This document shows, piece after piece, positions 1-9,428 of a stretch of DNA of 64,000 nt. Below the pieces are notes generated by a model. The model ran no database searches. It was not told the origin of the DNA and worked only from the letters and a program-made list of their open reading frames with translations. The first letter of the stretch is position 1; every line of letters starts with the position of its first letter. The DNA is from Streptomyces smyrnaeus (lineage in GTDB: Bacteria; Actinomycetota; Actinomycetes; Streptomycetales; Streptomycetaceae). The DNA is taken from contig NZ_JAFFZM010000025.1 of the NCBI RefSeq assembly GCF_017676345.1, forward strand, positions 30,346 through 94,345, given 5' to 3'. The position numbers and the translations under genes were made by a program.

Positions 1-205
1 ACTAGCGAGCGGGAGCGGTCGAGGGTACATCACCTCGGGCCCAGGTGTGGCACACCGGGGAAAATCGCGCGCAGGAGGCCGCGAACCCGCCAGCGCGCGG
101 CGCGGAGGGAACCCGCCGTGTCCGGATGGCGTTCAATGGAGTGAGAGGCGGAGATACCGGACTGGACAGCAGTGGGTGTGCCGCCGGTGCGGAGGAGGTA
201 CCGAG

Positions 206-388
206 ATGACCAATCGAGCAAAAGTCGCCGTCGGCGGGGTAGCGGTCGGACTGCTGCTGTGGTGGCTGACGTCGTTCTGGATCGCTCTACTGGTGATCGT
301 GGGCGTACCCGCGGTCGCCTATCTGACGCTCGACTCCTCGCAGCGGCGCAGGCTGCGCAGAGTCAGCCGCAAGGAACTCGGCCGTTAG
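206..388 (+). CDS. small membrane protein, 60 aa, unknown function
   Basis: A 60-residue protein starts at an ATG preceded by a strong GGAGGAGG-type ribosome binding site 6-8 bases upstream, which is why this start is preferred to the longer frame opening at 47. Two closely spaced hydrophobic stretches (about residues 8-22 and 23-42) suggest a membrane hairpin or one long helix. The C-terminal third is highly basic (RRRLRRVSRKE) and should sit in the cytoplasm by the positive-inside rule. I do not recognise the family. It stands alone and converges on the next gene. Confidence 0.65.
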   Translation: MTNRAKVAVGGVAVGLLLWWLTSFWIALLVIVGVPAVAYLTLDSSQRRRLRRVSRKELGR

Positions 389-433
389 CAGTGGCCGTAC
401 GCCTTGCCTCCACTGACCGGGCCTTTCCGCCGG

Positions 434-456
434 GGCCCGGGCTCGGGAGCCGGGCC
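434..456. terminator. GC-rich hairpin between convergent genes
   Basis: GGCCCGGGCTC is followed after a short loop by GAGCCGGGCC, an inverted repeat with one bulged base. It lies between the stop of the small membrane protein and the stop of the leftward hypothetical gene, where a two-way terminator would be expected. There is no T-run, which is common in streptomycetes. Confidence 0.35.
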
Positions 457-584
457 GCAGAGGAGCGCTGAAGCGCGTCGAAGCCGCAACGGATCCATCG
501 CAAGCCCCGACGGATCCGTCGGAACGATGCGTGCCGGGCGCATTCCCGCCGGGCACAGGTGTCGGCATCTTTCGGTGTGGCCCG

Positions 585-1376
585 TCACGCCGCCGGACGT
601 AGCGCGATCCCGTCGAGCGCCGAGAGGAGCTCGGGCAGTTCACGACCGCGGCCCACCGGCCGCACCTCGCCGGGCGCTTCGTCCAGCAGGACGAAGGCGA
701 TGTCGTCGGTGCGCGCCACCACACTCCACCCAGGGCCGTCCGCGCGCAGCGTGCGGGCATCGCCCGAGGCGAAGGCGGACCGAATCCGCCCGGGCGGCGG
801 AGGCGTCTCCAGATAGGCCCGCACTTCCTCCAGCACACGCTGCACCTGGATGTCGGTTTCGGCTTCTCCTCCCGACTCCACGAACTCCACGTCCTCCTCG
901 ACCTGCGCCCGCCACTGCGCCCACTGGAGCGCTATCTCGTCCGCACCGAGACGCCGCTGGGCGGGTCCCCAGCCGGAGGTGTCCGGCGGCGAGAGCACCG
1001 GGCCGCTCGTGTCGAGCTCTGCGTCCAGCACGGGGTCGTGCGGCTCGGGAAGACCGGGTGCGGAGACGGCGAGCGACAGCGGCCATCCGGGCAGCACCGC
1101 GGCGACGTCCCGTTCGTCGGGAGACAGATCGGCTTCCATGCCGCAGTCCCATGCCGCCACGGCACAGGCCACCTGCGTCACGTCCTCGGTCACCACGGTC
1201 CAGCGCGCACCGGTGCCGTCCTGCCCCAGTACCAGCCCGTACCCCTCGGCGTAGGGCTCCAGCCCCAGCACGGCGCATGCCGCGGGGTAGTCGTCCCCCA
1301 GCACACTCGGGAACTGCGCGGGCGTCAGCAGCACGGCAGTCAGCACATAGAGCGAATCTTCCTCTTCCGCGGCCAC
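585..1376 (-). CDS. conserved acidic hypothetical protein, 263 aa
   Basis: A GTG start is preceded by AAGGGGAGG about 6 bases upstream. The protein is soluble and acidic, with no signal peptide or membrane segment and no catalytic motif I recognise. The N-terminal half looks folded (PAACAVLGLEPYAEGYG, alternating hydrophobic and acidic residues). A middle section rich in Asp, Pro and Ser (about residues 110-140) looks like a linker, and the C-terminal part resembles a mixed alpha/beta domain. Codon use is normal for the window. It is transcribed away from the MpaB-family gene, with about 136 bases between the starts. No function is proposed. Confidence 0.7.
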   Translation of the reverse strand: MAAEEEDSLYVLTAVLLTPAQFPSVLGDDYPAACAVLGLEPYAEGYGLVLGQDGTGARWTVVTEDVTQVACAVAAWDCGMEADLSPDERDVAAVLPGWPLSLAVSAPGLPEPHDPVLDAELDTSGPVLSPPDTSGWGPAQRRLGADEIALQWAQWRAQVEEDVEFVESGGEAETDIQVQRVLEEVRAYLETPPPPGRIRSAFASGDARTLRADGPGWSVVARTDDIAFVLLDEAPGEVRPVGRGRELPELLSALDGIALRPAA

Positions 1377-1512
1377 CGGTGACCTCCCCTTCCTGGCGGA
1401 TCTCGGTGACGATAGCCCTCGGAGCGCGTCCGCGACAGATGGAATGGGTCCGCGGCAGGAAGCCGAAATGTGTCTGTGACAGACGCAGTGAATCCGATGA
1501 GAGGGGCACCAC

Positions 1513-2433
1513 GTGCGGCGCTACGACCGGCTCAGGCACATCCTCCAGCTGGACCCGGAAGAGGACTCGCACGAGATCTACCGACTGATCGCCGCCTATG
1601 AGTTCCCCTGGGACTTCACCCGAGCTCTCGAACTCGCCCTGTACCGGACCTACGCCGTGCCCAGCATCGGCAGACTGCTGGCCCGCACCGCCGAGCTGAC
1701 CGACCGCTCGCAGAAGCGCTACGACGACACAGCGCTCCTCCTGGACACCGTCGTCGAGCACGGCTTCGAGAGCGCGCAGGGGCGCACGGCCATCCGCCGG
1801 ATCAACCAGATGCACCGCGCCTACGACATCACCGACGACGACATGCGTTACGTCCTGTGCACATTCGTCGTCATGCCCAAGCGCTGGCTCGACGCCTACG
1901 GCTGGCGCCGTCTCACCCATCATGAGCTGCGGGCCGTCAGCCACTACTATCGATCGCTCGGGCGCCACATGGGCATCAAAGAGATTCCCCGCAGCTACGA
2001 GGAGTTCGAGGACTTTCTCGACTCCTACGAAGAGACCCACTTCGGGTGGGACGAAGGGGCGCGGAAAGTCTCCGATGCCACCCTTGATCTGATGGCCTCC
2101 TGGTATCCGCGTCCGCTCGCCCCCGTGGTGCGCGGTGCCAGCCTGGCCCTGCTGGACGACTCCTTGCTACGGGCCTTCCGCTACGACGAGCCCGGGGCGC
2201 TCGCCCGTCGACTGACACGGGGTGCGCTGCGGCTTCGGGGCCGGGGCGTCCGGTTGATGCCGCCTCGCCGCAGGCCGCACTACGCCCGGCAGAACCCGGA
2301 GATCAAGAGCTACCCCGGCTACCCGGGCGACTACCGCATCGCGGACCTCGGCACCTTCCCGGCCGGAGGGGCGGGAGGTGTATCGGCCTGCCCGGTGCCT
2401 CATGTGCCGAAGGAGGAACCGGGGTGCTCCTGA
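1513..2433 (+). CDS. MpaB/DUF2236-family oxygenase-like protein
   Basis: A GTG start follows GAGAGGGG. The 306-residue protein fits the DUF2236 family (MpaB, latex-clearing oxygenases), which are helical proteins that use a heme with histidine ligands. Family-like features are the early helix with TAELTDRSQKRYDDTA, a histidine-containing helix ending in INQMHRAYD (about residues 82-105), the central VMPKRWLDAYGWRRLTHHE, and GRHMGIKEIP near residue 155. The arginine-rich, proline-rich tail after residue 240 looks disordered. No signal sequence is visible, so it probably acts in the cytoplasm. The family assignment rests on overall pattern; the substrate is unknown. Confidence 0.72.
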   Translation: MRRYDRLRHILQLDPEEDSHEIYRLIAAYEFPWDFTRALELALYRTYAVPSIGRLLARTAELTDRSQKRYDDTALLLDTVVEHGFESAQGRTAIRRINQMHRAYDITDDDMRYVLCTFVVMPKRWLDAYGWRRLTHHELRAVSHYYRSLGRHMGIKEIPRSYEEFEDFLDSYEETHFGWDEGARKVSDATLDLMASWYPRPLAPVVRGASLALLDDSLLRAFRYDEPGALARRLTRGALRLRGRGVRLMPPRRRPHYARQNPEIKSYPGYPGDYRIADLGTFPAGGAGGVSACPVPHVPKEEPGCS

Positions 2434-2520
2434 AAGACGGAGCGGCGGGGCCGTGCGTTGGGGCCCGGACTTCCGACGCCCACGCACCGAGAGGTCTCAG
2501 AACCCGGCACGCCCGGTGGG

Positions 2521-3135
2521 TCACTCCGCTTCCCGCTCGGCCAGCGCAAGATACCGGTCGTCCCGGTCCACGTACGACAGCAACCGCCAGCCGGTGGCGG
2601 CCAGCAGGGTACGCAAGCGCGGCTCGGCCCGGATGTCGTCCGGGGTGATCTGCCTGCCCTGCCGAGCCGCCAGCGCGGCGCGGCCCACCGGGTGGAAGAG
2701 CGCCAGACGGCCCTTCGGGCGTACCACGCGGGCCAGTTCGCGCAGTCCGCTGTCCGGGCCGGGGAGGTGGGAGATCAGTCCGGCTCCGAACACGGCGTCC
2801 AGACAGCGGTCCCGCAACGGCAGTCGGGAGACGTCCGCGAGCAGCAGCGCGGCAGTCCGGTGCCGGCCGGCCCGGACGGCCTCGTCCAGCATCGCGGGAG
2901 TGAGGTCGGCGCCCAGCACGGTGCCGTCCGGGCCCACCGCGGCACGCAGCTCGGGCAGGGCCCGCCCGGTGCCGCATCCCGCGTCGAGCACCGTGTCGCC
3001 GGGCCGCAGGGCGGTTTCCTCCACGGCCGCGGCGAACGCCGGACCGTCGTCGGGGAACCGGGTGTCCCAGCGAGCGGCCCGCTCGCCGAAGAAGGCCCGG
3101 ACCGCCGCCCGGTCGTCTGCCAAGTCGTGTGTCAT
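2521..3135 (-). CDS. class I SAM-dependent methyltransferase
   Basis: The protein of about 204 residues has the Rossmann-type SAM-binding motif VLDAGCGTGRALPEL (motif I, near residue 50), an acidic motif II (LGADLTPAMLDEA) and the later LADVSRLPLRD and FGAGLISHLPG segments of class I small-molecule methyltransferases. The ATG at 3135 was preferred because GGGAAG lies 9 bases before it; an in-frame ATG at 3144 would add three residues but leaves the Shine-Dalgarno too close. A much longer frame open upstream is an artefact of GC-rich codon use. The substrate cannot be told from the sequence. It converges on the oxygenase gene. Confidence 0.85.
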   Translation of the reverse strand: MTHDLADDRAAVRAFFGERAARWDTRFPDDGPAFAAAVEETALRPGDTVLDAGCGTGRALPELRAAVGPDGTVLGADLTPAMLDEAVRAGRHRTAALLLADVSRLPLRDRCLDAVFGAGLISHLPGPDSGLRELARVVRPKGRLALFHPVGRAALAARQGRQITPDDIRAEPRLRTLLAATGWRLLSYVDRDDRYLALAEREAE

Positions 3136-3315
3136 GCTCCTCATCTTCCCGCGTGCGGGCAGCTGAGGAGTGGAAGCCCGCACTTCTGTTCGGCGATGCC
3201 GCTGTGACAGGTGCGACAGGGGAGTAACTGTGCGCAACAGAACAGGACCTTGTGGTTGCTCACTGTGCTCTTGTGGGTAAGGGTGGCACGGCAGATGCCG
3301 AGGAAAAGGGGGCGC

Positions 3316-3711
3316 GTGGTGGCACTGAACACGGGACTCGACTGGTTGCTGGACGACCTCACGAAGCGGATCTCGTCGGTCCGGCACGCGCTGGTCCTCT
3401 CCAACGACGGGTTGGTGACCGGGAGCAGCCACGATCTGGAGCGGGAGGACGCGGAGCATCTGGCCGCGGTCTCGTCCGGGCTGCACAGCCTGGCCAAGGG
3501 GTCCGGTCAGCACTTCAAGGCCGGACGAGTGCGCCAGACCATGATCGAGTTCGATGAGGGAGTGCTCTTCGTGATGGCCGCCGGGGACGGCAGCTGTCTG
3601 TGCGTCCTCGCCGAGGCCGAAGCGGACATCGGCCAGGTCGCCTACGAGATGACACTTCTGGTCAACCGCGTCGGCGAACACTTGGGACTGGCAGCGCGAA
3701 ACGGCAACTGA
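3316..3711 (+). CDS. roadblock/LC7-domain protein (CvnB-like)
   Basis: A 131-residue roadblock/LC7 protein: the opening LNTGLDWLLDDL, then HALVLSNDGLVTGSS and the closing MTLLVNRVGEHLG match the small CvnB-type proteins of streptomycete conservons, which pair with Ras-like GTPases. GTG at 3316 is chosen because a purine block (AAGGGGG) ends 3-4 bases before it and the product then begins MVALNTG; a longer in-frame start at 3211 lacks a ribosome site. Conservons usually also hold a histidine-kinase-like protein, a DUF742 protein and a GTPase. None is present here, so this is an orphan roadblock gene. Confidence 0.85.
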   Translation: MVALNTGLDWLLDDLTKRISSVRHALVLSNDGLVTGSSHDLEREDAEHLAAVSSGLHSLAKGSGQHFKAGRVRQTMIEFDEGVLFVMAAGDGSCLCVLAEAEADIGQVAYEMTLLVNRVGEHLGLAARNGN

Positions 3712-3813
3712 CCTGCGGTTCAGCAAAGTTATCCACAGGCGCGGCGGGAATCGCGGCAGCGGGCTATCGTCGTTTTCACGCAAGGTAGTCGAGTACCGAC
3801 GGGGGATGACGAT

Positions 3814-4812
3814 ATGCGAGCCAAGCCTGTGGACCGCCGCGCGCCGGCACCGTTCCGCCACCCGGCCGACGTGGCGCTGCGCACGGCCGCGAAGGAGCTG
3901 GGGCTGCGTCCCAGGGAGTTCGAGCTGGCGGTGCAGACCGATCACGTACGCACGGTGCCGGGGCCGCCGGGAGGAGCCCGCCGGGTGCCACGCCAAGAGC
4001 TGGAGCGGATCAAGGGGGCGCCGGATTTCCCCGGCGGGCTGCGGGAGCGGCTGCGCGTCATGGGCGCGAGTGAGGCCTCCGAACTGCTGGACATCAGCCC
4101 GGCCCGGTTCGCCCGCCTCGCCAGGGCCGGTTGTTTCGGCCCGGTCAGCTTCTATGTGAACCGTTATCGCACGGTGGTGTGGCTCTATCTGGTGGAAGAG
4201 CTGCGGGACTTCGCGGAGAACAATCCGATGCTGCTGACGGGACGGCTGCCGGCGGGTATGCGGGCCAAGCTCCAGGCCGGCACCGACCATCGTGCCCGCT
4301 GCTGGCGGCAGCGGCGCCTCAACCAGTTGGTGCGGCACGCAGTCGGCCCCTGGGAGCAGGCCGCGGTACGAGCGAGCGTGCTGGACGACGCCACCCTCGC
4401 CGAGGCCGTGCCCGACCCCGGCGAACGGGCCCGGCTCGAGCGCCTGCGCCCGTGCTTCCTGGAGGTGCGCAGCGTTTCGAAGGCCACCCGGGACACCCTG
4501 GCGGAGCTGTGTCTTGCCGAGGGCGAGGAGGAGATCCGCTGGCACCGGTTCCTGCTGGACGCGGAGCTGGAGACGGCCAGGGCCGCCGAGGCGGTCGCAG
4601 CCGCACCTGCCCTCCGCCGCCGGGCCACCTCCCGGTCGGCGCCCGACCTGGAGGAAGGGCATCTCCTCCAGCCGGTTCCGGAGGTGGGCGCGCGGCCCGA
4701 TCCCGGTACCGCGCGGCCGGTTGCGGGACCCCCCTCCGTCGCGGTTCCCCGGCGGCGCTGGTCGCTGCTGCGGCGCCGCAGGCCGAAGCCCGCCGCTCGC
4801 CCGGCCCGGTGA
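3814..4812 (+). CDS. hypothetical protein, DUF6397-like, 332 aa
   Basis: The 332-residue protein resembles the streptomycete DUF6397 group (recalled from memory). The N-terminal 110 residues read as two helix-turn-helix-like units: AKELGLRPREFELAVQTDHV followed by an arginine/leucine-rich helix, and ASELLDISPARFARLARAG. This suggests a nucleic-acid-binding or regulatory role. A helical middle part with many charged residues follows, and the last 80 residues are a basic, proline-rich tail (RRRWSLLRRRR). The 102 bases before it include GTTATCCACAGG; nothing else regulatory stands out. Function unknown. Confidence 0.7.
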   Translation: MRAKPVDRRAPAPFRHPADVALRTAAKELGLRPREFELAVQTDHVRTVPGPPGGARRVPRQELERIKGAPDFPGGLRERLRVMGASEASELLDISPARFARLARAGCFGPVSFYVNRYRTVVWLYLVEELRDFAENNPMLLTGRLPAGMRAKLQAGTDHRARCWRQRRLNQLVRHAVGPWEQAAVRASVLDDATLAEAVPDPGERARLERLRPCFLEVRSVSKATRDTLAELCLAEGEEEIRWHRFLLDAELETARAAEAVAAAPALRRRATSRSAPDLEEGHLLQPVPEVGARPDPGTARPVAGPPSVAVPRRRWSLLRRRRPKPAARPAR

Positions 4813-4900
4813 ACCGGAGCCGTTCCCGCGCCGCCCAGGTGCGCCGGGCGCTCCCGCGCCGCGCGGGTCCGCCAGGTCGGCCGAGCAACCGGCGAACGGC

Positions 4901-5836
4901 TCAGGTCGAGGTCGCCTGCCCTGGGGTCTTCTCCTGAGCCGGAGCAGGGGGCGTCTCGTTCCGCTCGGGGCTGTGCGGGCGGAACAGTCCCTCCTGCATC
5001 ACCGAGACGATCAACCTCCCCTCGCGGTCGAAGATCTGGCCCCGGGCAAGACCCCGCGCACCCGTGGCGATGGGTGACTCCTGCTGGTAGAGGAACCACT
5101 CGTCGGCACGGAACGGCCGGTGGAACCACATGGCGTGGTCCAACGAGGCGGTATCGAAGTTCCGCGGCCCCCACAGCGGCTCGACGGGCAGGCGTACCGC
5201 GTCGAGCAGCGTCATGTCGCTGGCGTAGGTCAGTGCGCAGGTGTGCACGAGCGGGTCGTCACCGAGGGACCCGATCGCGCGCATCCACACCGCGCTGCGC
5301 GGCTCGACCCCTTCGAGCTCGGAGGTGTTCCATCGCAGCCGGTCCACATAGCGCAGGTCGAAAGCCTGTCGTCGGGCCATGCGCTCCAGCGGCACAGGCA
5401 GCGAGCCCAGGCGCTCACGGATCTCGTCCGCGAGTTGCGGAAGGCTCTCGGGCTCCGGCACCCGGGGCATCGGCATCTGGTGCTCGAAACCGGGCTCTCG
5501 AATATGAAAGGAGGCGGTCAGATTGAAGATCGTGCGGCCCTGCTGGACGGCGACCACGCGGCGCGTGGTGAAGGACCGCCCGTCCCGGACCCGCTCCACC
5601 TGGTACACGATCGGCACTCCGGGGATGCCAGGACGCAGGAAGTACGCGTGCAGCGAGTGCACGGGGCGCTCCTCGTCCACGGTCCGCCCCGCCGCCACCA
5701 GCGCCTGTCCGGCCACCTGCCCGCCGAAGACCCGCTGGAGTGACTCGTGGGGACTCCGCCCCCGGAAGATGTTGAGGTCGATCTCTTCGAGGTTCAGCAG
5801 ATCGACAAGGCGTTCGGCAGGGCTGGGCCCGGTCAT
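4901..5836 (-). CDS. tesB: acyl-CoA thioesterase II (TesB family)
   Basis: The protein has 311 residues, close to the usual TesB length, with a double hot-dog layout. Hallmarks are LNIFRGRSPHESLQRVFGG near the start, GGQVAGQALVAA, HSLHAYFLRPG, DRFSFTTRRVVAVQQG-like text (here DGRSFTTRRVVAVQ), and in the second repeat YASDMTLLD and SLDHAMWFHRPFRADEW. The Asp of YASDM, the Ser/Thr before LDHAMW and the C-terminal Gln-containing strand correspond to the Asp-Thr-Gln catalytic set of TesB. It hydrolyses acyl-CoA to free acid and CoA in the cytoplasm. The last 25 residues are a proline-rich extension. It lies 64 bases downstream of the helicase gene on the same strand. Confidence 0.93.
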   Translation of the reverse strand: MTGPSPAERLVDLLNLEEIDLNIFRGRSPHESLQRVFGGQVAGQALVAAGRTVDEERPVHSLHAYFLRPGIPGVPIVYQVERVRDGRSFTTRRVVAVQQGRTIFNLTASFHIREPGFEHQMPMPRVPEPESLPQLADEIRERLGSLPVPLERMARRQAFDLRYVDRLRWNTSELEGVEPRSAVWMRAIGSLGDDPLVHTCALTYASDMTLLDAVRLPVEPLWGPRNFDTASLDHAMWFHRPFRADEWFLYQQESPIATGARGLARGQIFDREGRLIVSVMQEGLFRPHSPERNETPPAPAQEKTPGQATST

Positions 5837-5900
5837 CTCATGCGTTCCTCTCTCACGTCCGGGGCGGCGATCGCGCTGCGAAGTGCGCTGGGTGCCGCAC

Positions 5901-8429
5901 TCACATCGGGCCGACGTCGGTCACCTTGACCACCGCACGACCCTCCTCGTCCGAGGCAACGAGATCGACCTCGGCCGAGATACCCCAGTCATGATCGCCA
6001 CGCGGATCGGCGAAAGTCTGCCGGACGCGCCACAGCCGGTCCTCCGGGACCTCCTCGATCTTCAGCAGACGCGGACCACGGGCGTCCGGCCCGGTGCCCA
6101 GCTCGTCGTACTCGTCCCAGTAGGCGTCCATGGCATCGGCCCACGCGTCCTCGTCCCAGCCGGCCTCCCCGTCCAGGTCGCCCAGCTCGGCGACCTTGTC
6201 CATGGCGGCCAGCTCCACCCGGCGGAACATCGCGTTGCGCACCAGGACCCGGAAGGCCCGGGGGTTGGCGGTGACCGGCTTGACCTGGTCGGCGCGTTCC
6301 TGGGCCTCCTCCGCCGTCTCGTCCTCCGGGTTGGCCAGCTGCTCCCACTCGTCCAACAGGCTGGAGTCGACCTGCCGGACCATCTCACCGAGCCACTCGA
6401 CGATGTCCTGGAAGTCTTCCGACTTGAGGTCGTCGGGGACGGTGTGCTCGAGAGCTTTGTAGGCGCCGGCCAGATAGCGCAGGACGATGCCTTCCGTGCG
6501 GGCGAGCTCGTAGAAGGAGACGAATTCGCTGAAGGTCATCGCGCGTTCGTACATGTCGCGGATGACCGACTTCGGGGAGAGCGCATGGTCCCCGACCCAT
6601 GGGTGGGACTTGCGGTAGAGCCCGTAGGCGTGGAAGAGCAGCTCTTCGAGGGGCTGGGGGTAGCTGATGTCCATCAGCCGCTCCATCCGCTCCTCGTACT
6701 CGATCCCGTCGGCCTTCATCTGGGCCACGGCTTCGCCCTTGGCCTTGTTCATCTGCGCGGCGAGGATCTGGCGCGGGTCGTCCAGCGTCGACTCGACGAC
6801 CGAGACCATGTCCAGCGCGTAGGAGGGCGACTCGGGGTCCAACAGCTCGAAAGCGGCGAGGGCGAAGGTGGAGAGCGGCTGGTTGAGGGCGAAGTCCTGC
6901 TGGAGGTCGACGGTCAGTCGGATGGTGCGGCCCTCGGAGTCCGGCTCGTCCAGCCGCTCGACGATGCCACCGTCCAGCAGCGAGCGGTAGATGGCGATGG
7001 CACGGCGAATGTGCTGCAGCTGGGAGCGGCGGTCCTCGTGGTTGTCCTCCAGCAGCCGCCGCATCTGGGCGAACGCGTCACCGGGGCGGGCGATCACGGA
7101 GAGCAGCATGGCGTGCGTCACCCGGAAGCGGGAGGTCAACGGCTCCGGGTCGGAGGCGATCAGCTTCTCGAAGGTCTGCTGACCCCAGCTGACGAACCCC
7201 TCCGGGGCCTTCTTGCGGACCACCTTGCGGCGCTTCTTCGGGTCGTCGCCTGCCTTCGCCAGCGCCTTCTCGTTCTCGATCACATGCTCGGGGGCCTGGG
7301 CGACGACGAAGCCGGAGGTGTCGAAGCCCGCGCGTCCGGCTCGGCCCGCGATCTGGTGGAACTCGCGGGCGCGCAGCGTGCGCACCCGGCTGCCGTCGTA
7401 CTTGGTGAGCGCGGTGAACAGCACCGTCCGGATGGGAACGTTGACTCCGACGCCGAGGGTGTCCGTGCCGCAGATGACCTTCAGCAGCCCTGCTTGCGCA
7501 AGCCGCTCGACCAGCCGCCGGTACTTCGGCAGCATCCCCGCGTGGTGCACGCCGATGCCGTGCCGCACATAGCGGGAGAGGTTGCGGCCGAACTTGGTGG
7601 TGAAGCGGAAATTGCCGATGACCTTGGCGATCTCGTCCTTCTCCGCGCGGGTCGACATATTGATACTCATCAGTGCCTGTGCCCGCTCCACGGCCTGCGC
7701 CTGCGTGAAGTGCACGATGTAGACCGGCGCCTGGTGGGTCTCCAGCAGTTCGGTCAGCGTCTCCGTCAGCGTTGTCGTGCGGTACTCGTACGACAGCGGA
7801 ACCGGGCGTGTCGCGGAACGCACGACCGCCGTGGGGCGGCCGGTGCGGCGGGTCAGGTCCTCCTCGAAGCGGGAGACATCACCCAGCGTCGCCGACATCA
7901 GGATGAACTGCGCCTGCGGCAGCTCCAGCAGCGGGATCTGCCAGGCCCAGCCCCGGTCGGGCTCGGCGTAGAAATGGAACTCGTCCATCACCACCTGGCC
8001 GATGTCGGCATTCGCGCCGTCACGCAGCGCGATGGAGGCGAGTACTTCGGCAGTGCAGCAGATGACAGGGGCGTCCGCGTTGACCGAGGCATCACCGGTG
8101 AGCATGCCGACGTTCTCGGTGCCGAAGAGCTTGCACAGGTCGAAGAACTTCTCCGAGACCAGTGCCTTGATCGGAGCCGTGTAGAAGGTGACCTTGTCCT
8201 GTGCGAGTGCGGCGAAGTGAGCCCCTGCCGCGACCAGACTCTTACCGGAACCCGTCGGGGTCGACAGGATCACGTTCGCCCCCGAGACCACCTCGATCAG
8301 TGCCTCCTCCTGGGCGGGATAGAGCGAGATACCCCGCTCTTCCGCCCATCCGGAGAAAGCCTCGAAAAGGGCGTCGGGATCGGCGTCGCTCGGCATCTGG
8401 TCGATAAGGGTGGCTGTCACGCCCCCCAT
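5901..8429 (-). CDS. DEAD/DEAH-box Ski2-like helicase with DUF3516 region
   Basis: An 842-residue superfamily 2 helicase. Motif I is TPTGSGKS (about residue 57), motif II is DEFH (about 150), motif III is SAT (about 182), and motif VI is QIAGRAGRAG (about 350), which is the Ski2/Mtr4-like form. VICGTDTLGVGVN precedes it. After about residue 420 the sequence matches the DUF3516 extension found on actinobacterial helicases of this class and ends in a small beta-rich domain. It probably unwinds RNA, using ATP, in the cytoplasm; its partner is unknown. It is transcribed away from the YdjM-like gene. On the other strand an artefactual frame runs open across the whole gene. Confidence 0.93.
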   Translation of the reverse strand: MGGVTATLIDQMPSDADPDALFEAFSGWAEERGISLYPAQEEALIEVVSGANVILSTPTGSGKSLVAAGAHFAALAQDKVTFYTAPIKALVSEKFFDLCKLFGTENVGMLTGDASVNADAPVICCTAEVLASIALRDGANADIGQVVMDEFHFYAEPDRGWAWQIPLLELPQAQFILMSATLGDVSRFEEDLTRRTGRPTAVVRSATRPVPLSYEYRTTTLTETLTELLETHQAPVYIVHFTQAQAVERAQALMSINMSTRAEKDEIAKVIGNFRFTTKFGRNLSRYVRHGIGVHHAGMLPKYRRLVERLAQAGLLKVICGTDTLGVGVNVPIRTVLFTALTKYDGSRVRTLRAREFHQIAGRAGRAGFDTSGFVVAQAPEHVIENEKALAKAGDDPKKRRKVVRKKAPEGFVSWGQQTFEKLIASDPEPLTSRFRVTHAMLLSVIARPGDAFAQMRRLLEDNHEDRRSQLQHIRRAIAIYRSLLDGGIVERLDEPDSEGRTIRLTVDLQQDFALNQPLSTFALAAFELLDPESPSYALDMVSVVESTLDDPRQILAAQMNKAKGEAVAQMKADGIEYEERMERLMDISYPQPLEELLFHAYGLYRKSHPWVGDHALSPKSVIRDMYERAMTFSEFVSFYELARTEGIVLRYLAGAYKALEHTVPDDLKSEDFQDIVEWLGEMVRQVDSSLLDEWEQLANPEDETAEEAQERADQVKPVTANPRAFRVLVRNAMFRRVELAAMDKVAELGDLDGEAGWDEDAWADAMDAYWDEYDELGTGPDARGPRLLKIEEVPEDRLWRVRQTFADPRGDHDWGISAEVDLVASDEEGRAVVKVTDVGPM

Positions 8430-8604
8430 ACTGCCTGCTGCCCCGGCCGATCAGGGAACCGGTGGGTTCTCGATGATCACCGGGCGCTACGCTGTGTCGT
8501 CGAACGGGCGTCAGACCCGAACGGGAGCAGCGCGGGGGCGCGGGGCGCGGGCCCGGCGGCGGAGCCGCGAGGCACGCGATACGAAGGACAGGGCGGGGAT
8601 ACGC

Positions 8605-9402
8605 ATGATGGGACCGGCGCACTCGCTGTCGGGAGCAGCTGCCTGGCTAGGCGTAGGGGCCGCCGCAGCTGTGCTGGACCATCCGATGCCCTGGCCGGTG
8701 GTGGTCGTCGGCGCGCTGTTGTGCGCGGGCGCCGCGTTGGCGCCCGACCTCGACCAGAAGTCCGCCACCATCTCCCGGGCCTTCGGTCCTCTCTCCCACG
8801 CCTTGTGCGGCGTGGTCGACAAGCTGTCCACCGCCGTCTACAACGGCACCCGCTCGCGGGGCGAGCGGCGCCGTTCCGGAGGCCACCGCACACTCACCCA
8901 CACCTGGCCCTGGGCTCTGTTCATAGGTACGGGCTTCTCCGCGGCCGCCGCCATCTGGGACCGCTGGGCCGTGCTGGTCATCCTTTTCATCCATGTGGTG
9001 CTCGCCGTCGAGGGACTGCTGTGGCGGATGGCCCGGGTCTCCAGCGATGTGCTGGTGTGGCTGCTGGGAGCCGCCTGCGCCTGGATCCTGGCGGGAGTGC
9101 TGGAGAAGCCGGGCAACGGTGCGGACTGGCTGTTGACCGGAGACGGCCAGGAGTACCTGTGGATGGGGCTGCCCATCGTGCTGGGCGCGATGGTGCACAA
9201 CATCGGCGACGCCCTGACCATCTCCGGCTGTCCGGTCCTGTGGCCGATTCCGATAGCGGGCAAGCGGTGGTACCCGCTGGGCACACCCCGCTTCATGCGC
9301 TTCCGCGCCGGCGCCTGGGTCGAGAACGCCATACTGATGCCCGCCTTCATGGTGCTGGGCGGAGCCGGCAGCCTGGTCGCCTTCGGATTCATAGGAAGCT
9401 GA
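8605..9402 (+). CDS. YdjM-type membrane-bound metal-dependent hydrolase
   Basis: The 265-residue protein has an N-terminal MMGPAHSLSGAAAWLG segment with the first His, then LAPDLDQKSATISR with an acidic metal-ligand motif, GHRTLTHTWPW (a paired-His motif near residue 95) and a later MVHNIGDALT. Four to five hydrophobic segments lie between them. This is the YdjM/LexA-regulated membrane hydrolase pattern (DUF457). The tandem ATG at 8605/8608 was chosen because a G-rich purine run (GGCGGGG) lies just upstream; the in-frame sequence before it is Arg/Ala-rich and unlike the family. The substrate is unknown. It converges on the ABC exporter operon with 26 bases between the stops. Confidence 0.85.
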   Translation: MMGPAHSLSGAAAWLGVGAAAAVLDHPMPWPVVVVGALLCAGAALAPDLDQKSATISRAFGPLSHALCGVVDKLSTAVYNGTRSRGERRRSGGHRTLTHTWPWALFIGTGFSAAAAIWDRWAVLVILFIHVVLAVEGLLWRMARVSSDVLVWLLGAACAWILAGVLEKPGNGADWLLTGDGQEYLWMGLPIVLGAMVHNIGDALTISGCPVLWPIPIAGKRWYPLGTPRFMRFRAGAWVENAILMPAFMVLGGAGSLVAFGFIGS

Positions 9403-9428
9403 CCCGTCGCGTCGGCCGACTCCTGGGG

